Below, in pieces: positions 1 through 7,014 of a stretch of DNA of 14,855 nt. Position 1 is the first letter of the stretch, and each line of letters starts with the position of its first letter. The translations under genes were made by a program, and so were the position numbers. The notes below the pieces were generated by a model, which saw only the letters and a program-made list of their open reading frames with translations, was not told the DNA's origin and did not search any database. The stretch comes from Clostridiales bacterium UBA3277 (GTDB taxonomy: Bacteria; Bacillota; Clostridia; Oscillospirales; Oscillospiraceae), in NCBI GenBank assembly GCA_002362145.1, contig DETX01000067.1:1-14855 (forward strand). Reading direction: 5' to 3'.

Positions 1-300
1 GGCCGTCAGCTTCCGCCGCCCGCCACGAATTTTAAAGGGATTGTGGGCAAGGAGCCCTATCCCGTGGGCCGCAAGGCCGGGGAAGTCCTGCGCCAGCTCC
101 TGCTGCGAGGGGTGGAAAGGCTTAAAAATCTCTTCCGGGGCAATAAAAGCCGGTCGGAGATTGTGGCGACCTTCCTGGCGATTCTGGATTTGTGCAAGAC
201 CAATTCCGTCACCCTGGAGGACGACGTCAACGGAGAAAACCCCAACGTCCGGCTGCTGGATGAGAAGGAAAAGAGGGAGATGACCGCAAATGGAAATTGA
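1..300 (+). CDS. scpA: Segregation and condensation protein A, C-terminal part (5' end outside window)
   Basis: The reading frame is open from base 1 and ends at TGA 298-300, so only about the last 99 residues are visible. ScpA is the kleisin subunit that bridges the SMC dimer and, with ScpB, forms the bacterial condensin that organises newly replicated chromosome origins. The visible part matches the ScpA C-terminal winged-helix domain that contacts the SMC head: a phrase reading RSEIVATFLAILDLCKTN followed by an acidic VTLED stretch is typical of the family. The identification is supported by scpB, which starts inside the last codons of this gene (11-base overlap, 290-300) in the usual scpAB order. 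The overlap implies translational coupling, fitting the fixed ScpA:ScpB stoichiometry. Confidence 0.92.
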   Translation, partial: GRQLPPPATNFKGIVGKEPYPVGRKAGEVLRQLLLRGVERLKNLFRGNKSRSEIVATFLAILDLCKTNSVTLEDDVNGENPNVRLLDEKEKREMTANGN

Positions 301-847
301 ACAGCTGCAGCGCGCCATTGAGGCCATTCTCTTTGCTGCTGGGGAGCGGATGGACCTTGGCCGTCTGGCGGCGGCATTGGAGACGGACGAGGACGAGGTG
401 GAAAAGGCTGCCGACGCCCTCCTGGACGAATACGCCTTCCATCGCCGGGGAATCCGTATTCTCAAGCTGGAAAAGGGATATCAGATGGTATCCTCCGGAG
501 AAATGGCGGACTACGTCACAAAGGCTCTGGAAACCCGCAAACCGCCCAAGCTCTCCTCCTCCCAGCTTGAAACCCTGACTATTATCGCCTATTACCAGCC
601 GGCCACCAAGGCCATGGTGGAGCAGATCCGGAGCGTGGACAGCGCTTACAGTGTGGCGGCCCTTTTAAACAAGAAACTCATCGAGGAGGCGGGGCGGCTG
701 AACGTCCCCGGCCGCCCCATCCAGTATAAGACCACCCCGGACTTTCTCAGAACCTTCGGCCTGAGCTCCCTGGAAGAGCTTCCGCCCATTGACAAGATCG
801 CCTTTGGCGAACCCATAGATCCGGAGACACCTCCGGAGGAGAACTGA
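290..847 (+). CDS. scpB: Segregation and condensation protein B
   Basis: A 185-residue protein, the usual ScpB length. ScpB forms a dimer of two winged-helix domains per chain that binds the central part of ScpA and completes the SMC-ScpAB condensin acting on the nucleoid. Visible family features are the N-terminal segment with IEAILFAAGE (residues about 10-19), the central LSSSQLETLTIIAYYQPATKA (about 88-108), and the ScpB signature of a VD-S repeat followed by GRLNVPGRPIQYKTT, ending in FLRTFGLSSLEELP. The family usually reads YRQP where this protein has YYQP. The start overlaps scpA by 11 bases. The C-terminus is short and acidic (PETPPEEN). Confidence 0.96.
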   Translation: MEIEQLQRAIEAILFAAGERMDLGRLAAALETDEDEVEKAADALLDEYAFHRRGIRILKLEKGYQMVSSGEMADYVTKALETRKPPKLSSSQLETLTIIAYYQPATKAMVEQIRSVDSAYSVAALLNKKLIEEAGRLNVPGRPIQYKTTPDFLRTFGLSSLEELPPIDKIAFGEPIDPETPPEEN

Positions 848-848
848 A

Positions 849-1523
849 ATGGGCTGGCTGATCGCCCTGGGGGTTCTGCTTCTGATTGGAGCCATCCCCC
901 TGGGTGTGGATGTGAAATATGGCGAAGAGGGCCCCTTGGTTCGTTGGGTCCTGGGCCCCCTTCGGGGGACCATCTATCCCCGGAAGAAAAAAGCGCCGAA
1001 GCCGAAAACGCCCCCGCCGGAGGCGCGGGAGCCGGATAATCCCGCAAAGCCGCCGGAGACCCAGGTGGACAGACAGCCGTCCCCGCAGAAGGCGGAGGGG
1101 TCCCCGACCGAAAAAAAGGAAAAGGGCGGCAGCGTCCGGGACTTTCTTCCCCTGGTGAAGGTCGGCGTGGATATGCTCAATGGCTTTCGCCGCAGGCTGC
1201 GGGTGGACCGGCTGGAATTTCGCGTCACACTGGCCGGAGGGGACCCCTGCGATCTGGCGGAGAATTACGGCCGGGCCTGGGCGGCTCTGGGCAATCTGGT
1301 GCCCAGACTGGACCGCTGGTTCGTCATCAAAAAGCGGGATCTGGAAGTCCAGTGCGACTTTACCTCCGAGGAAACCACGGTTTTTGCCCGGCTTAAGCTC
1401 ACCATCACCCTTGGGAGGGTGCTGAGCCTGGGAGTGGTATACGGAATCCGGGCCCTCATTGTATTCATTAAAATTAAGAATAAACGCAAAGGCGGTGCAC
1501 AAAATGAGCCAGAAACTTCCTAA
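849..1523 (+). CDS. DUF2953 membrane protein (YtfI-like)
   Basis: A 224-residue protein with an N-terminal hydrophobic segment (residues about 2-18), a long charged low-complexity linker rich in Lys, Pro and Glu (about 45-100), and a C-terminal DUF2953-like region that includes RLRVDRLEFRVTLAGGDP and a second hydrophobic stretch near 190-210. The family has no established biochemical function. In Bacillus the related gene ytfI sits directly before the sporulation gene ytfJ, exactly as here, so a sporulation or envelope role is inferred from context only. The start is one base after the scpB stop with GGAGGAG at 835-841. The end overlaps the ytfJ start by 20 bases. The K/P/E linker is unusually long and probably disordered. 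Confidence 0.8.
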   Translation: MGWLIALGVLLLIGAIPLGVDVKYGEEGPLVRWVLGPLRGTIYPRKKKAPKPKTPPPEAREPDNPAKPPETQVDRQPSPQKAEGSPTEKKEKGGSVRDFLPLVKVGVDMLNGFRRRLRVDRLEFRVTLAGGDPCDLAENYGRAWAALGNLVPRLDRWFVIKKRDLEVQCDFTSEETTVFARLKLTITLGRVLSLGVVYGIRALIVFIKIKNKRKGGAQNEPETS

Positions 1524-1887
1524 TATGCTGGAGACCACCATCCAGAAAATCCGTGAAATGGTGGATGTCAATTCCGTGATCGGAGAACCCATCACGACCC
1601 CGGACGGCGTGACCATCATCCCCGTGAGCAAGGTCAGCGTGGGCTTTGCCGGCGGCGGGTCTGATTTTGCCAACAAAAAGGGCGGCCCGGAGAACCCCTT
1701 CGGCGGCGGCGCCGGCGGTGGTGTGAAGGTGACTCCCATCTGCTTTTTGGTGGTGAAGGACGGCAATGTCCGTATGATGAGCGTGCCGGAGCCTGCCAGC
1801 TCCACCGCCGACCGGATCGTGGAGATGGTGCCGGACACCCTGGAAAAAATCTCCTCCTTCCTGGACGCGAAGAAGGCGGAAAAATAA
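1504..1887 (+). CDS. ytfJ: YtfJ/GerW family sporulation protein
   Basis: A 127-residue protein starting at ATG 1504, preceded by an AAGGCGG-like ribosome binding site and overlapping the DUF2953 gene by 20 bases. An in-frame upstream start at 1459 exists but lies deep inside the preceding gene and has no clear ribosome binding site. The family is recognised by VNSVIGEPITTPDGVTIIPV, a glycine-rich stretch around residues 45-75 (FAGGGSDF, then a run of GGGAGGG) and the following VTPICFLVV. In Bacillus the homologue (also called GerW) is made in the forespore and is needed for normal germination properties. Its molecular activity is not established. Its presence indicates a spore-forming ancestry, not necessarily sporulation by this strain. 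Confidence 0.92.
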   Translation: MSQKLPNMLETTIQKIREMVDVNSVIGEPITTPDGVTIIPVSKVSVGFAGGGSDFANKKGGPENPFGGGAGGGVKVTPICFLVVKDGNVRMMSVPEPASSTADRIVEMVPDTLEKISSFLDAKKAEK

Positions 1888-1890
1888 AGA

Positions 1891-1934
1891 AAGCTCTGAT
1901 GAAACCGGCAAGAGCGACGGTTTATTCAGAGTTT
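1891..1934 (+). other. Imperfect inverted repeat between ytfJ and the carboxypeptidase gene
   Basis: Bases 1891-1907 and 1918-1934 pair over 17 positions with one G-T wobble and a two-base internal mismatch, leaving a 10-base loop. It lies just after the ytfJ stop in the 97-base gap. No thymine run follows, so it is not a standard intrinsic terminator. It could attenuate or stabilise the mRNA between the two halves of the cluster. The rest of the gap shows no convincing promoter. Confidence 0.45.
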
Positions 1935-1984
1935 CCGGGGCATATCCTCCCATTTTCGGGGCAAACTACCCCAGGGTGAGGATC

Positions 1985-3073
1985 ATGAAACGAATTTACG
2001 CCGGAGCGGCGGCAGCACTGCTGGCCGCCGCTCTGATTTTGCCTGTGGAGGCCCGGGCGGTCTCCGCCAAGCGGGCCTATGTGCTGGACGCCGTCAGCGG
2101 CCGGGTGCTTTTTGAGCGGGAGCCGGACCGGCGGAGCCTGATTGCCAGCACCACCAAGATCATGACGGCATTGGTGGTCTGCGAGCAGTGCAATGTTTTG
2201 GACCGGATGCGGGTCCCCAGGGAGGCCGTGGGCATTGAGGGCTCCTCCATGTATCTAAAGGAGGGGGAAGTCCTGACCATCCAGGAGCTTCTCTACGGAT
2301 TGATGCTCTCTTCGGGAAACGACGCGGCGGTGGCCCTGGCCATCTACTGCGGCGGCACGGTGGAGGGCTTCGCGGAAATGATGAACGATAAGGCCCGGGT
2401 TCTGGGCTTGCAGGGCAGTCATTTTGAAAATCCCAACGGCCTGGACAGTCCCGGCCATTATTCCACAGCCCGGGACCTGGCGGTGCTGGCGGCCTATGCC
2501 ATGGAAAATCCCATTTTCCGGCAGACCGTCTCCGCGAAAAACGTCCGGGCAGGGGACCGGTATCTGGTCAATCACAACAAACTCCTCTGGCGCGTGCCCG
2601 GGGCCGACGGGGTAAAGACCGGCTATACCCGGGCTGCCGGCCGGATTTTGGTATCCAGTGCCACCAGGGACGACCGCCGCCTCATAGCCGTGACCATCGA
2701 CGATCCCGACGACTGGCAGGACCACGCCGCCCTTTTGGAGGATGGCTTTTCCCGCTTTTCCATCCGCCGGGTGGTGACTGCCGGGGAGACGGTGGGAAAG
2801 CTGGAGGTTGCCGGGGGCGAAAACGGCTGGGTGGAGGTTCTGGCGGCCCGGGACTGCGACTATGCCCTCTCCCAGGAGGAGACGGTCCAGCTGGCGCTTC
2901 CGGGGCCCGGGTTTGTCTATGCCCCCGCGGTGGAGGGGGCGGCAGGGCCCGATTGCTATGTGCTGCTCTCCGGCAAGGCTGTGGCAAAGATTCCCACGGT
3001 CTACGGTGCCACGGTGGAGCAGCCGGCATTGCCGGAGGAACCATCCTTTTGGCAGAAGCTGTTCAAAAGGTGA
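1985..3073 (+). CDS. Secreted D-alanyl-D-alanine carboxypeptidase (PBP5 class)
   Basis: A serine peptidase that removes the terminal D-Ala from peptidoglycan stem pentapeptides outside the membrane, limiting crosslinking. From ATG 1985 it is 362 residues. All three active-site motifs are present: STTK (residues 55-58), SGN (110-112) and KTG (211-213), along with the family phrase FENPNGLD. A signal peptide occupies residues 1-25, with a run of Ala/Leu ending near EARAVSA. After the catalytic domain comes a beta-rich PBP5 C-terminal domain and a basic, aromatic tail (FWQKLFKR) that may act as an amphipathic anchor. An in-frame GTG at 1976 is possible, but ATG 1985 has the better spacing to AGGGTGAGG. 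Position between scpAB/ytfJ and rluB matches Bacillus dacB (sporulation PBP5*). A dacF-type role cannot be excluded. Confidence 0.92.
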   Translation: MKRIYAGAAAALLAAALILPVEARAVSAKRAYVLDAVSGRVLFEREPDRRSLIASTTKIMTALVVCEQCNVLDRMRVPREAVGIEGSSMYLKEGEVLTIQELLYGLMLSSGNDAAVALAIYCGGTVEGFAEMMNDKARVLGLQGSHFENPNGLDSPGHYSTARDLAVLAAYAMENPIFRQTVSAKNVRAGDRYLVNHNKLLWRVPGADGVKTGYTRAAGRILVSSATRDDRRLIAVTIDDPDDWQDHAALLEDGFSRFSIRRVVTAGETVGKLEVAGGENGWVEVLAARDCDYALSQEETVQLALPGPGFVYAPAVEGAAGPDCYVLLSGKAVAKIPTVYGATVEQPALPEEPSFWQKLFKR

Positions 3074-3089
3074 AAAAGGAGGTGCGCCC

Positions 3090-3806
3090 ATGGAGCGCCT
3101 GCAAAAAATTCTCTCCGCCCGGGGCGTTGCCTCCCGGCGGAGGGCCGAGGAGCTGATCTCCCAGGGAGCGGTGACGGTAAACGGCGTCACCGCCCGGCTG
3201 GGAGATACGGCAGACCCCAAAACCGATGACATCCTGGTGGGCGGAGCACCTCTGCCGCCTCCCCAGGAATTTGTGTATATCTTGCTTAATAAGCCCCGGG
3301 GCTATGTGACCACCCTGTCCGATGAAAAGGGCCGTCCCAATGCCGCCCAGCTGGTGGCGGACTGCGGCGTCCGGGTCTATCCCGTGGGCCGGCTGGATAT
3401 GGATTCGGAGGGGCTGCTGCTGTTTACCAACGATGGGGAATTTTCCCAGAGGCTCATGCATCCCAAGTGGGAGACGGACAAGACCTACCTTGTCTGGGTT
3501 ACCGGCTATGCCCCCGGGGCGGAAGCCCGGCTGGCAAGGGCCATATCGCTGGATGGGCGGACCATCCGCCCGCCGAAGGTCCGTCTGTTACAGGCGGAAG
3601 GGGAGCGGGCGAAATTCTCTGTGACCATCCATGAGGGCCGCAACCGCCAGGTCCGCCGGATGTGCCAGGCGGCGGGGATGCACTGTGTCCGCCTCCGCCG
3701 GATTACCGAAGGGTCGATGAAACTGGGGGACCTTGCCCCGGGAAAGTGGCGGTATCTGACGGCCCAGGAGGTGGACAGACTGAAACGGGAGTCTGCCATG
3801 GAGTAG
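3090..3806 (+). CDS. rluB: RluB/RsuA-type rRNA pseudouridine synthase
   Basis: A 238-residue enzyme that isomerises a uridine of rRNA to pseudouridine. In the RluB branch the target is 23S rRNA position 2605 (E. coli numbering). An N-terminal S4 RNA-binding domain (residues about 1-60, starting MERLQKILSARGVASRR) precedes the catalytic domain with LLNKPRGYVTT and the family motif GRLDMDSEGLLLFTNDG, in which Asp103 is the expected catalytic residue. The C-terminal HEGRNRQVRRM motif is also intact. The start is chosen at ATG 3090 because AAAAAGGAGG lies just upstream and the S4 domain begins there; the open frame extends further upstream only as overlap with the preceding gene. Synteny with Bacillus rluB after dacB supports the assignment. 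RsuA-type (16S) specificity is less likely. Confidence 0.93.
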   Translation: MERLQKILSARGVASRRRAEELISQGAVTVNGVTARLGDTADPKTDDILVGGAPLPPPQEFVYILLNKPRGYVTTLSDEKGRPNAAQLVADCGVRVYPVGRLDMDSEGLLLFTNDGEFSQRLMHPKWETDKTYLVWVTGYAPGAEARLARAISLDGRTIRPPKVRLLQAEGERAKFSVTIHEGRNRQVRRMCQAAGMHCVRLRRITEGSMKLGDLAPGKWRYLTAQEVDRLKRESAME

Positions 3807-3869
3807 ACCGCTTATCCAGGACCCCGGCAAATGGGCGGGACTGTGTACAGCGAAAGGGGGAACAAGGCC

Positions 3870-4385
3870 ATGCTGTGTGTGATCGCGAAGATTGATGCCG
3901 CATCGAGAATGCGGCTTGCCGGAATCCAGCGCATCGCGGAGGACTTCGGCATTCCCGTCCGGGAGCTCTATGGACACATCACGCTGGCAACCTATCTTGG
4001 TGAGGAAGAGGAGGCCTTCGTCGCGTCCTGCAAGGCGAGCCTCCTTTGCCGCAAAGCCTTTCCCGTCCGTTATGATCAGATTGAAGTGCTGGATGCCACA
4101 TCCATCATTGTGGCATCCCCGCGAAAAGAAGGGGACCTGGCCGCCATACATGGAGAAATTGAAAGACAGTGGGGAGCCAATCTCAATCACTGGACCCAGG
4201 GGGAAGCATGGTATCCCCACACAACGCTCCTGTATAAGCCCCAGACGGACCTTTATACCATCGCCGCGGCCATGGAGCAGACGTTTGCGCCCTTCGACGC
4301 ATGGGTGGAGAGAATTGAATTCTCCCGGGTTCATGAGGATGGATATGAAATTCTTGATGCGATAGACCTGAAAATGAGACGGTGA
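3870..4385 (+). CDS. 2H phosphoesterase superfamily protein (2'-5' RNA ligase-like)
   Basis: A 171-residue protein with two H-x-T motifs, HIT at 36-38 (GHITLATY) and HTT at 117-119 (PHTTLLY), the hallmark of 2H phosphoesterases such as LigT/ThpR and YjcG. These fold as two symmetrical lobes and open 2',3'-cyclic phosphates or join or cleave 2'-5' RNA linkages. The physiological substrate of most bacterial members is unknown. ATG 3870 is preferred over an in-frame ATG at 3831 because of the purine-rich GAAAGGGGGAACAAGG just upstream and because the protein then starts directly with the first beta strand (LCVIAKID). It stands 63 bases after rluB, so it may share that transcript. Pairing with an RNA-modifying enzyme is suggestive only. 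Confidence 0.8.
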   Translation: MLCVIAKIDAASRMRLAGIQRIAEDFGIPVRELYGHITLATYLGEEEEAFVASCKASLLCRKAFPVRYDQIEVLDATSIIVASPRKEGDLAAIHGEIERQWGANLNHWTQGEAWYPHTTLLYKPQTDLYTIAAAMEQTFAPFDAWVERIEFSRVHEDGYEILDAIDLKMRR

Positions 4386-4450
4386 CCGGATCGCGGACCG
4401 GCTCATGTCATGACGTAAAATCCGCATTTTCACGCCCCATGCTTCAAACG

Positions 4451-4476
4451 CCCCGCAGTACATACAGTCTGCGGGG
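4451..4476. other. Perfect 8-bp hairpin after the 2H phosphoesterase gene
   Basis: CCCCGCAG (4451-4458) and CTGCGGGG (4469-4476) form a perfect GC-rich stem with a 10-base loop. Neither strand has a proper thymine run after it, so it may be an inefficient terminator or an mRNA 3'-end stabiliser. It lies in the 202-base gap 4386-4587. The gap also holds a small palindrome TCATGTCATGA at 4403-4413 and the downstream promoter. Confidence 0.45.
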
Positions 4477-4487
4477 AAATTCTGCAT

Positions 4488-4501
4488 GAATGATTTCATT
4501 C
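4488..4501. promoter_or_regulatory. Perfect dyad upstream of the RpiR gene promoter (possible operator)
   Basis: GAATGA-TT-TCATTC is an exact 6+6 dyad that ends six bases before the -35 element of the regulator gene. RpiR-type regulators bind short palindromes as dimers and often control their own promoters, so this is a reasonable candidate operator. No second copy was noticed in the window, and the assignment is inference. Confidence 0.35.
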
Positions 4502-4507
4502 TCCCTC

Positions 4508-4536
4508 TTGCAAAAATGCTTCAGGTTTGCTAGTAT
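4508..4536 (+). promoter_or_regulatory. Sigma-A promoter of the RpiR-flavoprotein operon
   Basis: TTGCAA (4508-4513), a 17-base spacer and TAGTAT (4531-4536), with TGC directly before the -10 giving an extended -10. Transcription would start near 4543. The short leader then has a small GGCGA/TCGCC hairpin (4556-4572) just ahead of the ribosome binding site GGGAGG at 4576-4581. Confidence 0.7.
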
Positions 4537-4587
4537 GGTAGCAGTCTGAAAAGAAGGCGAAAATCTGTCGCCGATGGGAGGAAAACC

Positions 4588-5463
4588 ATGAACTATGATA
4601 TCCTGGCCCTGCTGCAGGAGAAGGAGCCCACCTTTTCCAAGGGGCAGAAGCGCATCTCCCGCTATATCACCGAGGAGTATGATAAAGCGGCCTTTATGAC
4701 GGCCAACCGCCTTGGCAAGACCGTAGGCGTCTCTGAGTCCACCGTGGTGCGTTTTGCCGTAGACCTGGGCTTTGACGGCTATCCCAGTATGCAGAAGGCC
4801 ATGCAGGAGATGGTCCTCAACCGCCTGACCTCCGTCCAGCGCATTGAGGTGGCGAACAACCGGCTGGGGGACCAGGACGTGGTGTCCACGGTGCTCCGTT
4901 CCGACATGGAGAAGCTGCGCCAGACCGGGGAGGTTCTCAGCCGGGAGGAATTCAATTCCGCCGTGGCGGCCATTCTGAAGGCCAAGCGGGTGTTCATCCT
5001 GGGCGTCCGCTCCACCGCGCCCCTTGCGAACTTTTTGGGGTATTATCTCAACTATATGTTTAACAATGTCCATGTAATCTCAAGTTTTGGCACTGTGGAG
5101 ATGTTTGAAAAGATCGTGGGCGTGAATTCCGATGATGTGGTCATCGCCTTCTCCTTCCCCCGGTATTCCTCATCTACCACCAAGGGCGCCCGGTACTGCC
5201 GGTCCACGGGGGCCACGGTCATTGGCATCACCGACAGCCGGGTTTCGCCCCTGGGCAGCAACAGTGACCATGTGCTGGTGGCAAAGAGCGATATGGTGTC
5301 CCTGGTGGACTCCCTGGTAGCCCCCCTGAGCATTGTCAATGCGCTGATCGTGGCCATTGCCGCCAAGCGGGAGAAGGAGCTCTCCCAGACCTTTGCCGAA
5401 CTGGAGCGGATCTGGGATGAGTATGACGTCTACGCCAAGCAGGAAGAAAATGAAAGAGTTTGA
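4588..5463 (+). CDS. MurR/RpiR family transcriptional regulator (HTH + SIS domain)
   Basis: A 291-residue DNA-binding regulator. The N-terminal HTH_6 domain (residues about 1-75) includes FMTANRLGKTVGVSESTVVRFAVDLGFDG, with the recognition helix around SESTVVRFA. A SIS sugar-phosphate-binding domain spans about 133-265, starting VFILGVRSTA. Family members sense phosphosugars such as MurNAc-6-P or amino-sugar phosphates and repress or activate catabolic genes. Here no sugar-catabolism gene is nearby: the only partner is the flavoprotein gene whose start overlaps by 14 bases. The effector therefore cannot be inferred. A promoter at 4508-4536 and a dyad at 4488-4501 suggest autoregulation. Confidence 0.93.
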   Translation: MNYDILALLQEKEPTFSKGQKRISRYITEEYDKAAFMTANRLGKTVGVSESTVVRFAVDLGFDGYPSMQKAMQEMVLNRLTSVQRIEVANNRLGDQDVVSTVLRSDMEKLRQTGEVLSREEFNSAVAAILKAKRVFILGVRSTAPLANFLGYYLNYMFNNVHVISSFGTVEMFEKIVGVNSDDVVIAFSFPRYSSSTTKGARYCRSTGATVIGITDSRVSPLGSNSDHVLVAKSDMVSLVDSLVAPLSIVNALIVAIAAKREKELSQTFAELERIWDEYDVYAKQEENERV

Positions 5464-6703
5464 CGGGATTGTGGTGGGGGGCGGCCCCGCCGGAATGTTT
5501 GCCGCCATCACGGCGGCGGAGCTTGGCCAGAGGGTTCTGCTTTTGGAGCGAAACGACCGCCTGGGCAGGAAGCTCCTCATCACCGGTAAAGGCCGGTGTA
5601 ATGTGACAAATGACTGCTCAGCCCAGGACGTCCTGCAAAACACCCCCCGAAATGGGCGTTTTCTCTACAGTGCCATGACGGCCTTTCCGCCGGAGCGGAC
5701 CAAGGCGTTTTTTGAAAGCCATGGCTGTCCCCTCAAGACCGAGCGGGGGAACCGGGTGTTCCCGGTGTCGGATAAGGCGGTGTCTGTTTTGGACTGCCTC
5801 CGCCGGGAGCTTCGCAGACAGAATGTCACCCTGCGGACCGGTCGGGCAGAAAAGCTCCTGACAAGTGAGGGGCGGGTCATCGGCGTTCGGACGGGAGAGG
5901 AAAGCGTTTTTGCGGACTGGGTCATCCTCGCCACCGGCGGCGCGTCCTATCCGGCCACCGGCTCCACCGGAGACGGCTACCGGCTGGCCGGGGAGATGGG
6001 CCATACCATCGTTCCTCCCGAGGGAAGCCTGGTGCCCCTGGAAACCATAGGCCCCGACTGCCCGGATATGCAGGGCCTCTCTCTGCGGAACGTGGGGGTT
6101 AAGCTGCTCAGCGCCAAGGGAAAGGTCCTGTATAAGGACTTTGGGGAGCTTCTCTTCACCCATTTCGGCGTCTCAGGCCCCACGGTCCTCTCGGCCAGCT
6201 GCCACCTGAAAGGGGAGGGCTGCCGTCTGGTTCTGGATCTGAAACCGGCGCTGGACGAGGGAAAGCTGGACAGCCGGATTCAGCGGGACCTTTCCCTGTA
6301 TTGCAACCGTTCCATGGAAAACGCCCTGACGGACCTGCTGCCCCGGTCCATGATCCCGGTGGTTCTGCGCCGCCTGGGAGTTGCCCCGGAGAGCCAGGCC
6401 AATTCCTTTTCAAAACAGTCCCGGCACGCTCTGGTGGAGCTGCTCAAAGCCTTTCCCATCGAGATTGCCGGCAAGCGCCCGGTTTCTGAGGCCATCATCA
6501 CCAGCGGCGGCGTGAAGGTCTCGGAGATCGATCCCAAGACCATGGCCTCCAAAAAGGCCCCGGGGCTGTACTTCGCCGGAGAGATTATGGACTGCGACGC
6601 CTACACCGGAGGCTTTAACCTGCAAATCGCCTGGGCAACGGCCTATGCCGCCGGAACCGCCGCTGCGAAATCAGCCATTGACAAAACGGATAACCTGTAC
6701 TAA
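5450..6703 (+). CDS. BaiN/RdsA-type (HI0933/YhiN family) NAD(P)/FAD-dependent oxidoreductase
   Basis: A 417-residue flavoprotein of normal family length. A Rossmann FAD-binding motif, GGGPAGMFAA, begins at residue 10, followed by the family signature LGRKLLITGKGRCNVTN (residues 38-54), a central ATGGASYPATGSTGDGY motif, and a C-terminal FAD-contacting block including GGVKVSEIDP, GLYFAGEIMDCDAYTGGFNLQIAWATA. The family was named from a clostridial enzyme linked to bile-acid dehydroxylation, but it is widespread in bacteria with no bile chemistry, so the substrate is unknown here. ATG 5450 is chosen because it begins the Rossmann strand; it overlaps the regulator gene by 14 bases, indicating co-translation. 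A promoter for acpP lies in its last codons, and the stop codon TAA is part of that -10 element. Confidence 0.88.
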   Translation: MKEFDGIVVGGGPAGMFAAITAAELGQRVLLLERNDRLGRKLLITGKGRCNVTNDCSAQDVLQNTPRNGRFLYSAMTAFPPERTKAFFESHGCPLKTERGNRVFPVSDKAVSVLDCLRRELRRQNVTLRTGRAEKLLTSEGRVIGVRTGEESVFADWVILATGGASYPATGSTGDGYRLAGEMGHTIVPPEGSLVPLETIGPDCPDMQGLSLRNVGVKLLSAKGKVLYKDFGELLFTHFGVSGPTVLSASCHLKGEGCRLVLDLKPALDEGKLDSRIQRDLSLYCNRSMENALTDLLPRSMIPVVLRRLGVAPESQANSFSKQSRHALVELLKAFPIEIAGKRPVSEAIITSGGVKVSEIDPKTMASKKAPGLYFAGEIMDCDAYTGGFNLQIAWATAYAAGTAAAKSAIDKTDNLY

Positions 6704-6706
6704 AAT
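6678..6706 (+). promoter_or_regulatory. Near-consensus sigma-A promoter of acpP, inside the flavoprotein gene end
   Basis: TTGACA (6678-6683, perfect consensus), a 17-base spacer and TAAAAT (6701-6706, five of six). Start of transcription would be near 6713, giving a leader of about 70 bases. The leader contains TGATA-GAGAG-TATCA (6753-6767) abutting the ribosome binding site AGGAGG at 6767-6772. This is the best-scoring promoter seen in the window. Confidence 0.78.
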
Positions 6707-6780
6707 AAGCCCAGAACCCTGTTCGTGCGGCCCGCCCCAGCGGACGGACCGGTGATAGAGAGTATCAGGAGGAATTTCTT

Positions 6781-7008
6781 ATGTCGATGTATGAAAAGCT
6801 GGTCAATTACGCGGCCAGACAGTTGGGAATGGACCCTTCCGAGATCACTCCGGATTCCACCTTTGAAAACCTGGGCATTGACTCCCTGGACGTGGTGGAG
6901 ATGATCATGGACCTGGAGACGGAGCTCGGTGTGGAGCTGGAAATGGAAGATCAGAATATCTCCACCTTCCAGGAGATGGCCGATTTCATCGAATCCAAGC
7001 TGAACTGA
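6781..7008 (+). CDS. acpP: Acyl carrier protein
   Basis: A 75-residue acidic protein that carries growing acyl chains on a phosphopantetheine arm in type II fatty acid synthesis. The attachment site is Ser35 in LGIDSLDVVEMIMDLE, the canonical DSL motif. Length and the four-helix pattern are normal. The ribosome binding site AGGAGG sits eight bases before ATG 6781, and the gene has its own strong promoter at 6678-6706. It is not next to other fab genes. Its nearest downstream neighbour is the SRP RNA about 35 bases away with no evident terminator between them, so read-through into that RNA is likely. Confidence 0.95.
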   Translation: MSMYEKLVNYAARQLGMDPSEITPDSTFENLGIDSLDVVEMIMDLETELGVELEMEDQNISTFQEMADFIESKLN

Positions 7009-7014
7009 ATAAAC

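Noticed and set aside
747..1838. Long minus-strand open frame opposite DUF2953/ytfJ, with similar ones at 2255-3232, 3588-4499 and 13756-14850
   Set aside because: All mirror well-identified + strand genes, and their translations are low-complexity His/Gly/Pro/Arg-rich sequence with no family resemblance.
1976..1984. GTG 1976 as start of the carboxypeptidase
   Set aside because: It lies inside the AGGGTGAGG ribosome binding site that fits ATG 1985.
5450..6703. Bile-acid dehydroxylation function for the BaiN-type flavoprotein
   Set aside because: The family is widespread in bacteria without bile chemistry, and no bai genes are present in the window.
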